A stretch of DNA of 12,692 bases from Pseudomonadota bacterium. Lineage in GTDB: Bacteria; Pseudomonadota; Alphaproteobacteria; Sphingomonadales; Sphingomonadaceae. Shown here piece after piece: positions 1 to 5,895 of the stretch. Both the position numbers and the translations under genes were made by a program. The notes under the pieces are model-generated. The model was not told the origin of the DNA. It was given only the letters and a program-made list of their open reading frames with translations, and did not search any database. The DNA is taken from contig JAEZES010000176.1 of the NCBI GenBank assembly GCA_023432995.1, positions 1 through 12,692 on the forward strand, written 5' to 3'. Position 1 is the stretch's first letter, and each line of letters opens with the position of its first letter.

Positions 1-36
1 AAAAACCCCCCCCCCCCCCCGGGGGGGGGGGCCCGG
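1..36. other. Homopolymer contig edge (A5-C15-G11), probable artefact
   Basis: The window opens with 5 A, then 15 C, then 11 G, followed by CCCGG. Nothing like it occurs inside the window, apart from a matching G-rich run at the other end. The C-run/G-run pair is self-complementary and carries no coding or regulatory signal. The simplest reading is an assembly or sequencing edge artefact rather than biology. The unique sequence between it and the first gene (37-64) holds only the short 3' flank of that gene. Confidence 0.7.
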
Positions 37-64
37 TCTTGTGTCTCAAGCAGTCGATGGACGC

Positions 65-727
65 TTAGGAGAGCGCCGACCGAAGCCGCAGGACGTTGGC
101 CGACTTGCGGCGCATCGCCGCGCCCAGGGCGCCGAAGCCGAGGAGCAGCATTGCCCAGGTGCCCGGTTCCGGAACCGACCGCACGACCGCGAGGATCATC
201 AGGTCGTCGTGGTTGTCGTCGTCAGGCCCGCGGATCTGGTCGTCGAAGCCGAGGATGAACGAGCTCACGTCGGTCTGGCCGCCGTTCCACACCCAATCCT
301 CGTTGAGGAAGATGCCGAAGCCGTCGGCGCCGATGCCGGCGTCGGTGCCCTGGTTGCTGTCGAAGCTGAGCAGCCCGGCCAGGGTACCCGGCGCGAAGGC
401 GCCGGTGCCGATAAAGAGCGGCGCGGCGAAGTGATTCGTGGTGCCGATCTCGGTGTAGGACCCGCCCGGGAACAGGAAGGTATCGGTGTAGCCGCTCTCG
501 CTTCCGAGGAAGTAGAAATCGATCACCTGGTTGGCGCCGATCATCTCGAGGGCAGCGTTGAACGACGTGTACTGGGTGTAGCCCAGGCCGAGCAGCTCGG
601 TCTTGAAATCGTTGTCGTCCGAAACAGCGTAGGTGTTATCACCCTCGGTGATGCGTACCGACGCATTGGCCGAGAATGGGCTCGCGATAGCGGCGAGCAA
701 CGCCAGGGCAGCGAGGTGCCTCCTCAT
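65..727 (-). CDS. Exported PEPxxWA-CTERM sorting-domain protein
   Basis: A 220-residue secreted protein. The start at 727 is chosen because GGAGGA (737-741 region) lies about 10 nt upstream; the frame is open further upstream, to 796, but without support. Residues 1-22 form a signal peptide (MRR, hydrophobic core, cleavage after ANA). The C-terminus carries VPEPGTWA (185-192), a hydrophobic helix and RRK, which is the PEPxxWA variant of PEP-CTERM. In this family the signal anchors the protein until an exosortase-type enzyme processes it. Residues 158-180 (LGFDDQ...DDDNHDDLMI) are very acidic and resemble the metal-binding loop of DUF4114-type domains; that is inference from pattern only. The middle is rich in Gly, Thr and aromatic residues, as in surface or matrix proteins. 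No exosortase or EPS gene is in the window. The gene stands alone, separated from ccmB by 183 nt. The precise function is unknown. Confidence 0.85.
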   Translation of the reverse strand: MRRHLAALALLAAIASPFSANASVRITEGDNTYAVSDDNDFKTELLGLGYTQYTSFNAALEMIGANQVIDFYFLGSESGYTDTFLFPGGSYTEIGTTNHFAAPLFIGTGAFAPGTLAGLLSFDSNQGTDAGIGADGFGIFLNEDWVWNGGQTDVSSFILGFDDQIRGPDDDNHDDLMILAVVRSVPEPGTWAMLLLGFGALGAAMRRKSANVLRLRSALS

Positions 728-736
728 GATAAAAAT

Positions 737-741
737 CCTCC
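737..741 (-). promoter_or_regulatory. Ribosome binding site fixing the PEP-CTERM start
   Basis: On the minus strand GGAGG precedes the ATG at 727 by nine nucleotides. It selects this Met, directly before the signal peptide, over upstream in-frame codons that would add 23 residues and bury the signal sequence. Confidence 0.75.
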
Positions 742-773
742 GTACAATGATGCCTGTGCGCCCGCGGTAATTG

Positions 774-822
774 CGAGTCAGCGACTCGACAGCCACGTTA
801 ATAGCGAGTTTATCGACGTTAA
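774..822 (-). promoter_or_regulatory. Upstream control region: TTAACGT direct repeat plus short inverted repeat
   Basis: The stretch before the PEP-CTERM gene is visibly richer in A+T than the rest. It contains ACGTTAA at 795-801 and again at 816-822 (TTAACGT on the gene's strand), exactly 21 bp apart, about two helical turns. A perfect 6-bp inverted repeat with a 3-nt loop (CGAGTC/GACTCG, 774-788) lies between them and the gene. This layout fits a regulator binding on one face of DNA in or near a promoter. I could not fix convincing -35/-10 boxes, and no regulator is identified. Confidence 0.4.
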
Positions 823-890
823 CACAGCGCTAAGTTTCTAATATGGCTAGGCCGTTCCAATCTGGCACAACCTTTCTCGCAGGTGCAGCG

Positions 891-910
891 AAAAGGCCGT
901 TCGGACAGCC
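891..910 (-). terminator. Rho-independent terminator after ccmB
   Basis: Read on the minus strand, the bases directly after the ccmB stop fold as GGCTGT-CCGA-ACGGCC: six pairs, one of them G-U, with a 4-nt loop. TTTT (894-891) follows. It begins at the base after the stop codon and would end the ccmA-ccmB transcript before the PEP-CTERM gene. The U-tract is short, so efficiency may be moderate. Confidence 0.65.
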
Positions 911-1570
911 CTATCCCTCGCGCGCGGCGCGGATCGCGGCGCCCGCGGCGAAAGGCGTGATCGCCACCAGTACGAGGCTGATCGCCGCCGTGAGCGCAAG
1001 CCCGGCGCCGCCGGCGGTCGCCAGGGCGCCGGCTCCGAACACCAGCAGCGGCACGGCAAGCGGGATCAGCATCAACCCCGAGAGCGCCGCCGCGCCGCGC
1101 AGGCCGACGGTCAGCGCGGCGATGATCAGGCCAATCGCTGCGAGCCCCGGCGTCCCGGCGAGCAGCCCGAGCTCGACGGTCTGCACAGCCGCCTTGTCGA
1201 GTCCCAGCAGCGCCGCAGCGGGAACGGTCGCGAGCATCAGCGGTGGGCCGAAGCTGAGCCAGTGCGCCAGCAGCCGCACGGCCACGGTCACTTCATCCGC
1301 CACCCCACGAAGGTGGAGCTGGTCGAAGAAGCCGCGCTCGACATCGCGCGCCAGCAACCCGTCGAGCGGCAGGATCGCCGCCAGCAGGGCCGCCACCCAG
1401 ACGATCCCGCCGCCGGTGCGCGCGAGCAGCTCGGGCGCCGGACCGACCGCGAACGGATAAAGCACCGCGACCGCGAGGAAAAACAGCACCGGCATCAGCG
1501 TCGCCCCGAGACGCCCGCTGCCGAACATCAGCGCGAGGTCGCGCCGGAGCAGGGCGCCGACCACCCTCAC
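911..1570 (-). CDS. ccmB: Heme exporter permease CcmB
   Basis: A 219-residue integral inner-membrane protein of the CcmB family. With CcmA and CcmC it forms the ABC complex that supplies heme to CcmE in system I cytochrome c maturation. About six hydrophobic segments can be seen (approximately 22-43, 54-72, 98-122, 133-155, 160-184, 190-213). The cytoplasmic N-terminal stretch is basic. The family-typical block GGGIVWVAALLAAILPLD (53-70) is followed by a charged loop (ARDVERG). Length matches the family (about 220). The start is GTG at 1570, overlapping the ccmA stop as GTGA, so translation is probably coupled; no separate strong ribosome binding site is seen. ccmC, ccmD and ccmE are not downstream here: a terminator and an unrelated gene follow, so the rest of the pathway must lie elsewhere in the genome. 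Confidence 0.93.
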   Translation of the reverse strand: MRVVGALLRRDLALMFGSGRLGATLMPVLFFLAVAVLYPFAVGPAPELLARTGGGIVWVAALLAAILPLDGLLARDVERGFFDQLHLRGVADEVTVAVRLLAHWLSFGPPLMLATVPAAALLGLDKAAVQTVELGLLAGTPGLAAIGLIIAALTVGLRGAAALSGLMLIPLAVPLLVFGAGALATAGGAGLALTAAISLVLVAITPFAAGAAIRAAREG

Positions 1571-2151
1571 AGCGCGTAGTCCGCCAGCGCCAGTCGCTGC
1601 AGGCGCGGGACCTCGAACAGCTGGTGGGAGGCAAGCACGGCCATTCCACCGTGCGCCAAGAAGTCAGCTACGCGGCTCTGGAAGGCGGCGGCGGCGTCGA
1701 TGTCGAGCCCGTTGAGCGGCTCGTCGAGCAACCACAGCCCGCCGCTCGCCGGTTGCGACAGCAGGATCGCCGCGCGCTTTCGCTGGCCGGTCGACAGGAA
1801 TCGCACCGGAACCTCGAGCAGCGGATCGAGCCCGAGCGCGCCGACCAGCTCCGAGCCATCCCCGGGTCGATCGACCCGGTGCCAGAACGCCAGTGCCCGT
1901 CCGAGCGGCAGGTGTTCGTCGAGCGCGAGGCGCTCGTCGAGCAGCGTGGCCGGGACCGTCCGCTCGATGGTGCCCGCGTAGGGCCGCAGGAGTCCGGCCG
2001 CGATGCGAATCAGGCTCGACTTGCCGCTGCCGTTGGGGCCGATGATCTGCAGCGCTTCCCCGGCTCGCAGCGCGAACGACAGGCCGCGGAACAGGAGCCG
2101 CTCGCCGCGGCGGCAGGCGAGGTCCGTCGCGATGAGGCTGGCGGGTTCCAT
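1567..2151 (-). CDS. ccmA: Heme exporter ATP-binding protein CcmA
   Basis: A 194-residue ABC ATPase that powers the CcmABC complex at the cytoplasmic face in cytochrome c maturation. Visible motifs: Walker A GPNGSGKS (38-45), signature LSTGQ (119-123, followed by RKR), Walker B LWLLDEP (139-145, with D143/E144), D-loop NGLD (147-150) and switch His176 (SHQ). The short form without a long C-terminal domain is normal for CcmA. The ATG at 2151 is preferred because the homologous N-terminus begins just there; the open frame continues to 2241 but would run into the divergent gene. No Shine-Dalgarno sequence precedes this ATG. A TTGTCG-N17-TAACCG pair ends 8 nt upstream, so the mRNA may be nearly leaderless. 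The gene overlaps ccmB by 4 nt. Confidence 0.93.
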   Translation of the reverse strand: MEPASLIATDLACRRGERLLFRGLSFALRAGEALQIIGPNGSGKSSLIRIAAGLLRPYAGTIERTVPATLLDERLALDEHLPLGRALAFWHRVDRPGDGSELVGALGLDPLLEVPVRFLSTGQRKRAAILLSQPASGGLWLLDEPLNGLDIDAAAAFQSRVADFLAHGGMAVLASHQLFEVPRLQRLALADYAL

Positions 2152-2159
2152 GGCCGATC

Positions 2160-2188
2160 CGGTTAGGGCAGAAGGGGCAGGCCGACAA
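2160..2188 (-). promoter_or_regulatory. Putative promoter of ccmA, leaderless-type
   Basis: On the minus strand TTGTCG (2188-2183) and TAACCG (2165-2160) are separated by exactly 17 bp. The predicted start of transcription falls within about two bases of the ccmA ATG. The -10 hexamer is a weak match to consensus. The same geometry, TTG-N-TAAC followed by a few bases and GGCCATG, recurs before cysK, which raises its credibility somewhat. Confidence 0.4.
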
Positions 2189-2219
2189 GCGAGGCCCGGA
2201 AGCCGACGAGGAGGTCGCC

Positions 2220-2513
2220 ATGCCCGTTGCGCAGATGACACCCGCCGAGCGCGCCGAGGCGCTCCGCGAGCTGCCCGAGTGGACGTTGCGCGACGATGCC
2301 TCGGCGATCTACCGCAGCTTTCGCTTCGGCGATTTCAGCGAGGCGTTCGCCTTCATGACCCGCGTGGCCTTGCTCGCGGAAAAAGACAACCACCACCCCG
2401 AATGGTCGAACGTCTACAACCGGGTCGAGATCACGCTGACCACGCACGACGCGAACGGTTTGTCGCGGCGCGACGTCAACCTCGCCTGGGCGATCGACCG
2501 GCTGCTGGGCTAG
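2220..2513 (+). CDS. phhB: Pterin-4a-carbinolamine dehydratase
   Basis: A 97-residue cytosolic enzyme of the PCD/DCoH family, which dehydrates 4a-hydroxytetrahydropterin so that the pterin cofactor of aromatic amino acid hydroxylases can be recycled. The family signature is complete: E54, then KDN, H58-H59-P60, Y66, H76 and D85, within KDNHHPEWSNVYNRVEITL. Length is typical. The start is supported by GAGGAGG (2208-2214) five bases before the ATG. It is divergent from ccmA across 68 bp and convergent with the S9 peptidase, leaving only 18 bp between stop codons. No phenylalanine hydroxylase gene is in the window, so the partner is unknown. In such genomes the enzyme may also serve molybdopterin metabolism; that is inference. 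Confidence 0.93.
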   Translation: MPVAQMTPAERAEALRELPEWTLRDDASAIYRSFRFGDFSEAFAFMTRVALLAEKDNHHPEWSNVYNRVEITLTTHDANGLSRRDVNLAWAIDRLLG

Positions 2514-2537
2514 CCGCACCCTCGGCGAGCGCTAGCC
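2508..2537. repeat. Inverted repeat joining two convergent stop codons
   Basis: GGCTAGC (2508-2514) and GCTAGCC (2531-2537) form a perfect 7-bp inverted repeat with a 16-nt loop. Each arm contains GCTAGC, itself palindromic, and each contains the TAG stop of one of the two converging genes. It could act as a bidirectional hairpin at the end of both transcripts, but there is no T-tract on either side, so intrinsic termination is not assured. Confidence 0.45.
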
Positions 2538-4598
2538 TCCGTTCGCCAGCCCCTGCACGTACTCGGTGCCGGTGACGATCTGAGCGGTCGAAGCCTCGAG
2601 TTCGCCGGCGATCGGTTCCGCGCGTCCGCCGAGGCAGGTGGCGAGGAAGTTCTCGATGATCGCGTTGAAGGCGATGTTGTTGGTCGGCTTGGCGAAGCCG
2701 TGGCCCTCGTCGGGGAACACGACGTACGTCACCGGGATGCCGTCCTTCTGCATCGCCTCGACGATCTGGTCGCTCTCGGCCTGCTTGACCCGCGGGTCGT
2801 TGGCGCCCTGGCCGATCAGCAGCGGCCTGGTGATCGCGCTCGCCCGGTAGAGCGGGCTGCGGTCGATCAGCAGCTGCTTGCCCTCGGGGGTGTTGGGATT
2901 GCCCATCCGTTCGTGGAACTGCTTGACCTGCGGCTCCCAGTACGGCGGGATCGTCGCCAGCAGCGTCTCGAGATTGCTCGGCCCGACGATGTCGACCCCG
3001 CAGGCGAAAGTCTCGGGGGTGAAGGTCAGCCCGACCAGCGTCGCGTAGCCGCCGTAGCTGCCGCCCATGATCGCCACCTTGTCGCGCTGGGCCACGCCCC
3101 TGCCGACCGCCCACTCGACGGCGTCGATCAGGTCGTCGTGCATCTTCGCGCCCCACTCGAGGTTGGCCGCGTTGACGAAGTCCTTGCCGAAGCCGGTCGA
3201 GCCGCGGAAGTTGACGCTGAGCACCGCGTAGCCGCGGTTGGCGAGCCATTGGTGTGCGCGGTTGAAGCCATATCCGTCGCGCGCCCACGGCCCGCCGTGG
3301 ACCAGCAGCACCATCGGCACCGCCGCGGTGGGCACGCCGTCTCCGTCGGGATCGCTGCCCGCCGGCAGGGTCAGGTAGCTCGGCAGCGTCAGCCCGTCGC
3401 GCGCCGGGATCTCGAGCGGGTGCATCGGCTGCAGCGGGGCGCCGACGAGCTCGGGTCGGGTGGTGTAGAACTCGGTGAGCGTGCCCGCCGGCCGGTCGTA
3501 GAGGAACACCTTCGAGGGCGCGGTCAGCGGATCGTTCCACACCACCCACTTGGTGTCGTCCTCGGTCCGCGACTGCACCCCGAAGTCGCCTTCGAGCCGC
3601 GCGTCGAGCCACTCGAGCGAGGCCTTCACGTCCGGGTCGAGCGCGGTCCATTCGTTGGTCAGGTAATAGACGGCATAGGCCTCGACCTCGCCGGTCTTGG
3701 GATCGGACATGGTCCCGCCGATGTCGGCCCGATCGCTCTCGGCGATGACCCGCTTCTCGCCGGTCTCGGTATTCTCGGCGATCAGCGCGGCGGTGTTCCG
3801 CCCGCGGCTGTCGATCCAGTAGAGCGTCTTGCCGTCGGTCGTGTAGCCGGCCACGGTCGTGCTCAGCGAGTCCTCGAGCCCGGTGCTCTCGCGCGGCGTC
3901 TCGGCGACCTTGCCGTCCTTGATTTCGAACATGTCCAGGCCGCCGGCGGCGTTCTGCGCCAGGGCCCAGCGCAGCGTCAGGCTGTCGTCGGCGAGGAAGC
4001 CGATGAAGCCCTCGGTGTTCTCGCGGACCAGCGTGAGTTCCCCGGTCTTGAGGTCGAGCAGGTGCACGTCGTGCAGCCGAGGGTCGCGGTTGTTGAGCCC
4101 GACGAGAATCTTGTCCTTGATCGTGTTCGACGTGCCGACCAGCTGAATCCGGGTGTTCTCGAACGGCGTCAGCACGCGCTCCTCGCCGCTGGCGATGTCG
4201 ACTTGGTAGAGCAGGTAGTTCTCGTCGCCGGCCTTGTCCTGCACGTAGAGCAGGCTCTGCGAGTCCGGGGCCCAGAAGTACTGCGGGATCGGCCGGTCGG
4301 TGGCGTTGGTCATGCGCCTTGCCGCCGAGGGATCGGAGGCCGGGGCCAGCCAGACGTTCATCACGCCCTCATGCGGGGCCATCCAGCTGAGCCATTTCCC
4401 GTCGGGGCTGACCATGCCCGACGATCGCGTCGGGTTGCCGTAGAGGGCCTCGCGCGGGATAAGAGGAACGGATGCGACGGCCTGGGCCGCGGTGGTGGTC
4501 GACATGGTTTCTCCCTGTTGGGCATTGGCGGTCGCGGCAATCACCGCAAGGCTCGCGGCCAGGCCGAGCGAGGCGAGTAACTTCTTCCGATTCGTCAC
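2532..4598 (-). CDS. Secreted S9 family serine peptidase (prolyl oligopeptidase / acylaminoacyl peptidase type)
   Basis: A 688-residue peptidase. Residues 1-26 (start GTG 4598, positive TNRKK, hydrophobic core, ANA cleavage site) form a signal peptide. Roughly residues 50-400 are a beta-propeller-like region (SPDGKWLSW, WAPDSQSLLYVQ and similar blades). The alpha/beta hydrolase domain follows (VLLVHGGPWARD). The triad is readable: nucleophile S514 in GGSYGGY, D601 in GANDPR, H633 in DEGHGF. The spacing of 87 and 32 residues suits family S9. It probably cleaves short peptides in the periplasm or outside the cell. The GTG start is backed by AAGGGA seven bases upstream. A second in-frame ATG at 4505 (residue 32), with AGGGAG five bases upstream, could yield a cytosolic form. 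The exact subfamily and substrate cannot be set from sequence alone. Confidence 0.9.
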   Translation of the reverse strand: MTNRKKLLASLGLAASLAVIAATANAQQGETMSTTTAAQAVASVPLIPREALYGNPTRSSGMVSPDGKWLSWMAPHEGVMNVWLAPASDPSAARRMTNATDRPIPQYFWAPDSQSLLYVQDKAGDENYLLYQVDIASGEERVLTPFENTRIQLVGTSNTIKDKILVGLNNRDPRLHDVHLLDLKTGELTLVRENTEGFIGFLADDSLTLRWALAQNAAGGLDMFEIKDGKVAETPRESTGLEDSLSTTVAGYTTDGKTLYWIDSRGRNTAALIAENTETGEKRVIAESDRADIGGTMSDPKTGEVEAYAVYYLTNEWTALDPDVKASLEWLDARLEGDFGVQSRTEDDTKWVVWNDPLTAPSKVFLYDRPAGTLTEFYTTRPELVGAPLQPMHPLEIPARDGLTLPSYLTLPAGSDPDGDGVPTAAVPMVLLVHGGPWARDGYGFNRAHQWLANRGYAVLSVNFRGSTGFGKDFVNAANLEWGAKMHDDLIDAVEWAVGRGVAQRDKVAIMGGSYGGYATLVGLTFTPETFACGVDIVGPSNLETLLATIPPYWEPQVKQFHERMGNPNTPEGKQLLIDRSPLYRASAITRPLLIGQGANDPRVKQAESDQIVEAMQKDGIPVTYVVFPDEGHGFAKPTNNIAFNAIIENFLATCLGGRAEPIAGELEASTAQIVTGTEYVQGLANGG
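4503..4516 (-). promoter_or_regulatory. Alternative internal start with its own ribosome binding site
   Basis: Within the S9 peptidase reading frame the minus strand has AGGGAG (4516-4511), five bases, then ATG (4505-4503). Initiation here would remove the first 31 residues, that is, the entire signal peptide, leaving a protein starting MSTTTAAQ. It may be used in addition to the GTG at 4598. Confidence 0.4.
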
Positions 4599-4745
4599 GG
4601 CTGAGTCCCTTGGCTGTCGCCCTGCGCTCCAGACGTAGGCAGCAGAGGCGAGGTTTGAAAGGCGCTTCGTCGATCTCGGCGGGCTTTTGCGCGAGCGGCC
4701 GGCCGTCACGGGTCCATCGCAAGGGATGTCGTGCGGAAGGCCGCC

Positions 4746-5357
4746 TCAGAGCGCCGGGTTGTTGTAGCAGTGCCAGGTGAAGATCGCCACCGAACCGCGG
4801 TGCGGGCGCCACCCTTCGGCCAGTTCGCGGGTCGCTTTCTCGCTCGGGCGCCCATCGAGCCCGAGGATCTTGCCGACGCCGGCCTGCACCGCGAGGTCGC
4901 CGGCCGGCCAGATGTCGGGCCGCCCCTCGGCGAACAGCAGGTAGATCTCGGCCGACCAGCGGCCGATGCCCTTGATCCGCACCAGCTGGGCGATCGCCTC
5001 CTCGTCGTCGGGCGCCAGGTTCATCAGGTCGAGCTCGCCGGCGACCTCGAGCTCGCAAAGCGAGCGGGCATAGCCCTGCTTCTGCCGCGACAGCCCGCAG
5101 GCGCGCAGGGTGTCGAAGTCGGCGGCGAGCAGCGCTTCCGGCGCCATGTCCTCGCCGAGCTCGGCCTCGAGCTTGCGCCACACGCTGGCCGCGGCGGCGA
5201 CGCTGACTTGCTGGCCGACGATCGTCCGCAACAGGGTGCGATGGCCGCGCTCGCGCAGGCGCGGGCCGGGGTATCCGGCGCGCTCGAGCATGCGGGCGAT
5301 CCGCGGATCGCGCGCCGCGACCGCGTCGAGCCCGGCAACAATATCTTCACTGCGCAA
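4746..5357 (-). CDS. DNA-3-methyladenine glycosylase II-like HhH DNA glycosylase
   Basis: A protein of about 203 residues of the AlkA-type HhH-GPD superfamily, which excises alkylated bases in base excision repair. Visible features: the LLRTIVGQQVSVAAA helix near 42-56, the helix-hairpin-helix LVRIKGIGRWSAE (125-137), and the following loop IWPAGDLAVQ, whose Asp154 matches the catalytic Asp. The N-terminal domain of E. coli AlkA is absent, as in many short bacterial forms. The start is TTG at 5357, preceded by AAAGGGGA ending 8 nt upstream; the family homology also begins here (LRSEDIVAGLDAVAARDP). An ATG at 5429 would add 24 residues without homology and overlap the start of the divergent ferredoxin. 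The closest base specificity (AlkA versus Mag1-like) is not decided. Confidence 0.88.
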   Translation of the reverse strand: MRSEDIVAGLDAVAARDPRIARMLERAGYPGPRLRERGHRTLLRTIVGQQVSVAAAASVWRKLEAELGEDMAPEALLAADFDTLRACGLSRQKQGYARSLCELEVAGELDLMNLAPDDEEAIAQLVRIKGIGRWSAEIYLLFAEGRPDIWPAGDLAVQAGVGKILGLDGRPSEKATRELAEGWRPHRGSVAIFTWHCYNNPAL

Positions 5358-5375
5358 AACTCGCGTCCCCTTTGC

Positions 5376-5404
5376 TTGACCAAACCGGGTCGCGTTCCGT
5401 AGCA
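5376..5404 (+). promoter_or_regulatory. Putative promoter of the ferredoxin gene
   Basis: CTTGACC (TTGACC at 5376-5381) is a strong -35 in the 70-bp gap between the divergent glycosylase and ferredoxin genes. The expected -10 position, about 5399-5405, reads GTAGCAG and is a poor match. A start of transcription near 5410 would leave a short leader containing the AAGGA site (5418-5422) five bases before the ferredoxin ATG. Confidence 0.35.
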
Positions 5405-5427
5405 GCCCGGCAGCGGAAAGGAACACC

Positions 5428-5745
5428 ATGCCCAAGCTGATCGGCACCACGCGCGCCGGCGAGACCCGCGAAGTCGAAGCGGCCGCCGGGCTGACCGTGA
5501 TGGAAGCGATCCGCGACAACGGCTTCGACGAGCTGCTCGCGCTGTGCGGCGGGTGCTGCTCGTGCGCGACCTGCCACGTTCACGTCGATCCCGAGTTCGC
5601 CGCGCTGCTGCCGCCGCTCACCGCCGACGAGGACGACCTGCTCGATTCGAGCGATGACCGCGACTCCAGCTCGCGCCTGTCGTGCCAGATTCCCTTCACC
5701 GACGAGCTCGACGGCCTGCGCGTCCGCATCGCGGCGGAAGACTGA
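5428..5745 (+). CDS. 2Fe-2S ferredoxin, adrenodoxin/putidaredoxin type
   Basis: A 105-residue cytosolic electron carrier with a beta-grasp fold. The cluster ligands are C40, C46, C49 and C86 (C-x5-C-x2-C-x36-C) in the block ALCGGCCSCATCHVHV, followed by the family-typical DEDDLLDSSDDR and SRLSCQIPFTDELDGL. C43 and C44 are two additional cysteines inside the ligand loop. Proteins of this class feed electrons to cytochrome P450s or Rieske oxygenases, or act in Fe-S assembly. No partner reductase or oxygenase is adjacent, so the client is unknown. The start is backed by AAGGA (5418-5422). It is divergent from the glycosylase and 150 bp upstream of cysK on the same strand. Confidence 0.92.
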   Translation: MPKLIGTTRAGETREVEAAAGLTVMEAIRDNGFDELLALCGGCCSCATCHVHVDPEFAALLPPLTADEDDLLDSSDDRDSSSRLSCQIPFTDELDGLRVRIAAED

Positions 5746-5862
5746 CGGACCGTCTCGCTCGCGCGCGAGGATCACAGCCTCACTCTGTGTAAGGGAGCGA
5801 CCACCCAGTAGGGCGGTCCACGGGCCAGCTGCGCTTTCACCCCCGCACGGAGGATTTTGTTG
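5744..5862 (+). other. Intergenic stretch with several small inverted repeats and a stray GGAGG
   Basis: The 150-bp gap between ferredoxin and cysK carries four small foldable elements in series: GACGGACCGTC (5744-5754), the 12-bp palindrome CTCGCGCGCGAG (5758-5769), CACAG/CTGTG with a 7-nt loop (5773-5789), and GACCACC/GGCGGTC with one mismatch (5799-5818). GGAGG (5849-5853) then precedes TTG codons at 5857 and 5860 that are in frame with cysK. None of the stems is followed by a T-run, so I do not call a terminator. The stretch may be a structured leader or merely GC-rich spacer. Confidence 0.3.
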
Positions 5863-5888
5863 CCCCGCCGCACGGGTCGCCTTAACTC
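5860..5888 (+). promoter_or_regulatory. Putative promoter of cysK, leaderless-type
   Basis: TTGCCC (5860-5865) and TAACTC (5883-5888) are 17 bp apart; the extended CTTAACTC resembles the alphaproteobacterial -10 style. Transcription would begin at about 5895, essentially at the ATG at 5896, which lacks any Shine-Dalgarno sequence. The match is moderate. Confidence 0.4.
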
Positions 5889-5895
5889 CGCGGCC

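Noticed and set aside
37..64. Terminator after the PEP-CTERM gene (CTTG/CAAG)
   Set aside because: Only four base pairs and no T-tract; the flank runs into the artefactual edge.
2700..4580. Very long open frame on the plus strand opposite the S9 peptidase (626 codons)
   Set aside because: Its translation is Arg/Val/Gly/His-rich low-complexity with no domain, while the opposite strand carries a full peptidase with triad. Long antisense frames are expected in such GC-rich DNA.
5799..5818. GACCACC/GGCGGTC stem as a terminator of the ferredoxin gene
   Set aside because: It has an internal mismatch and is not followed by a T-run.
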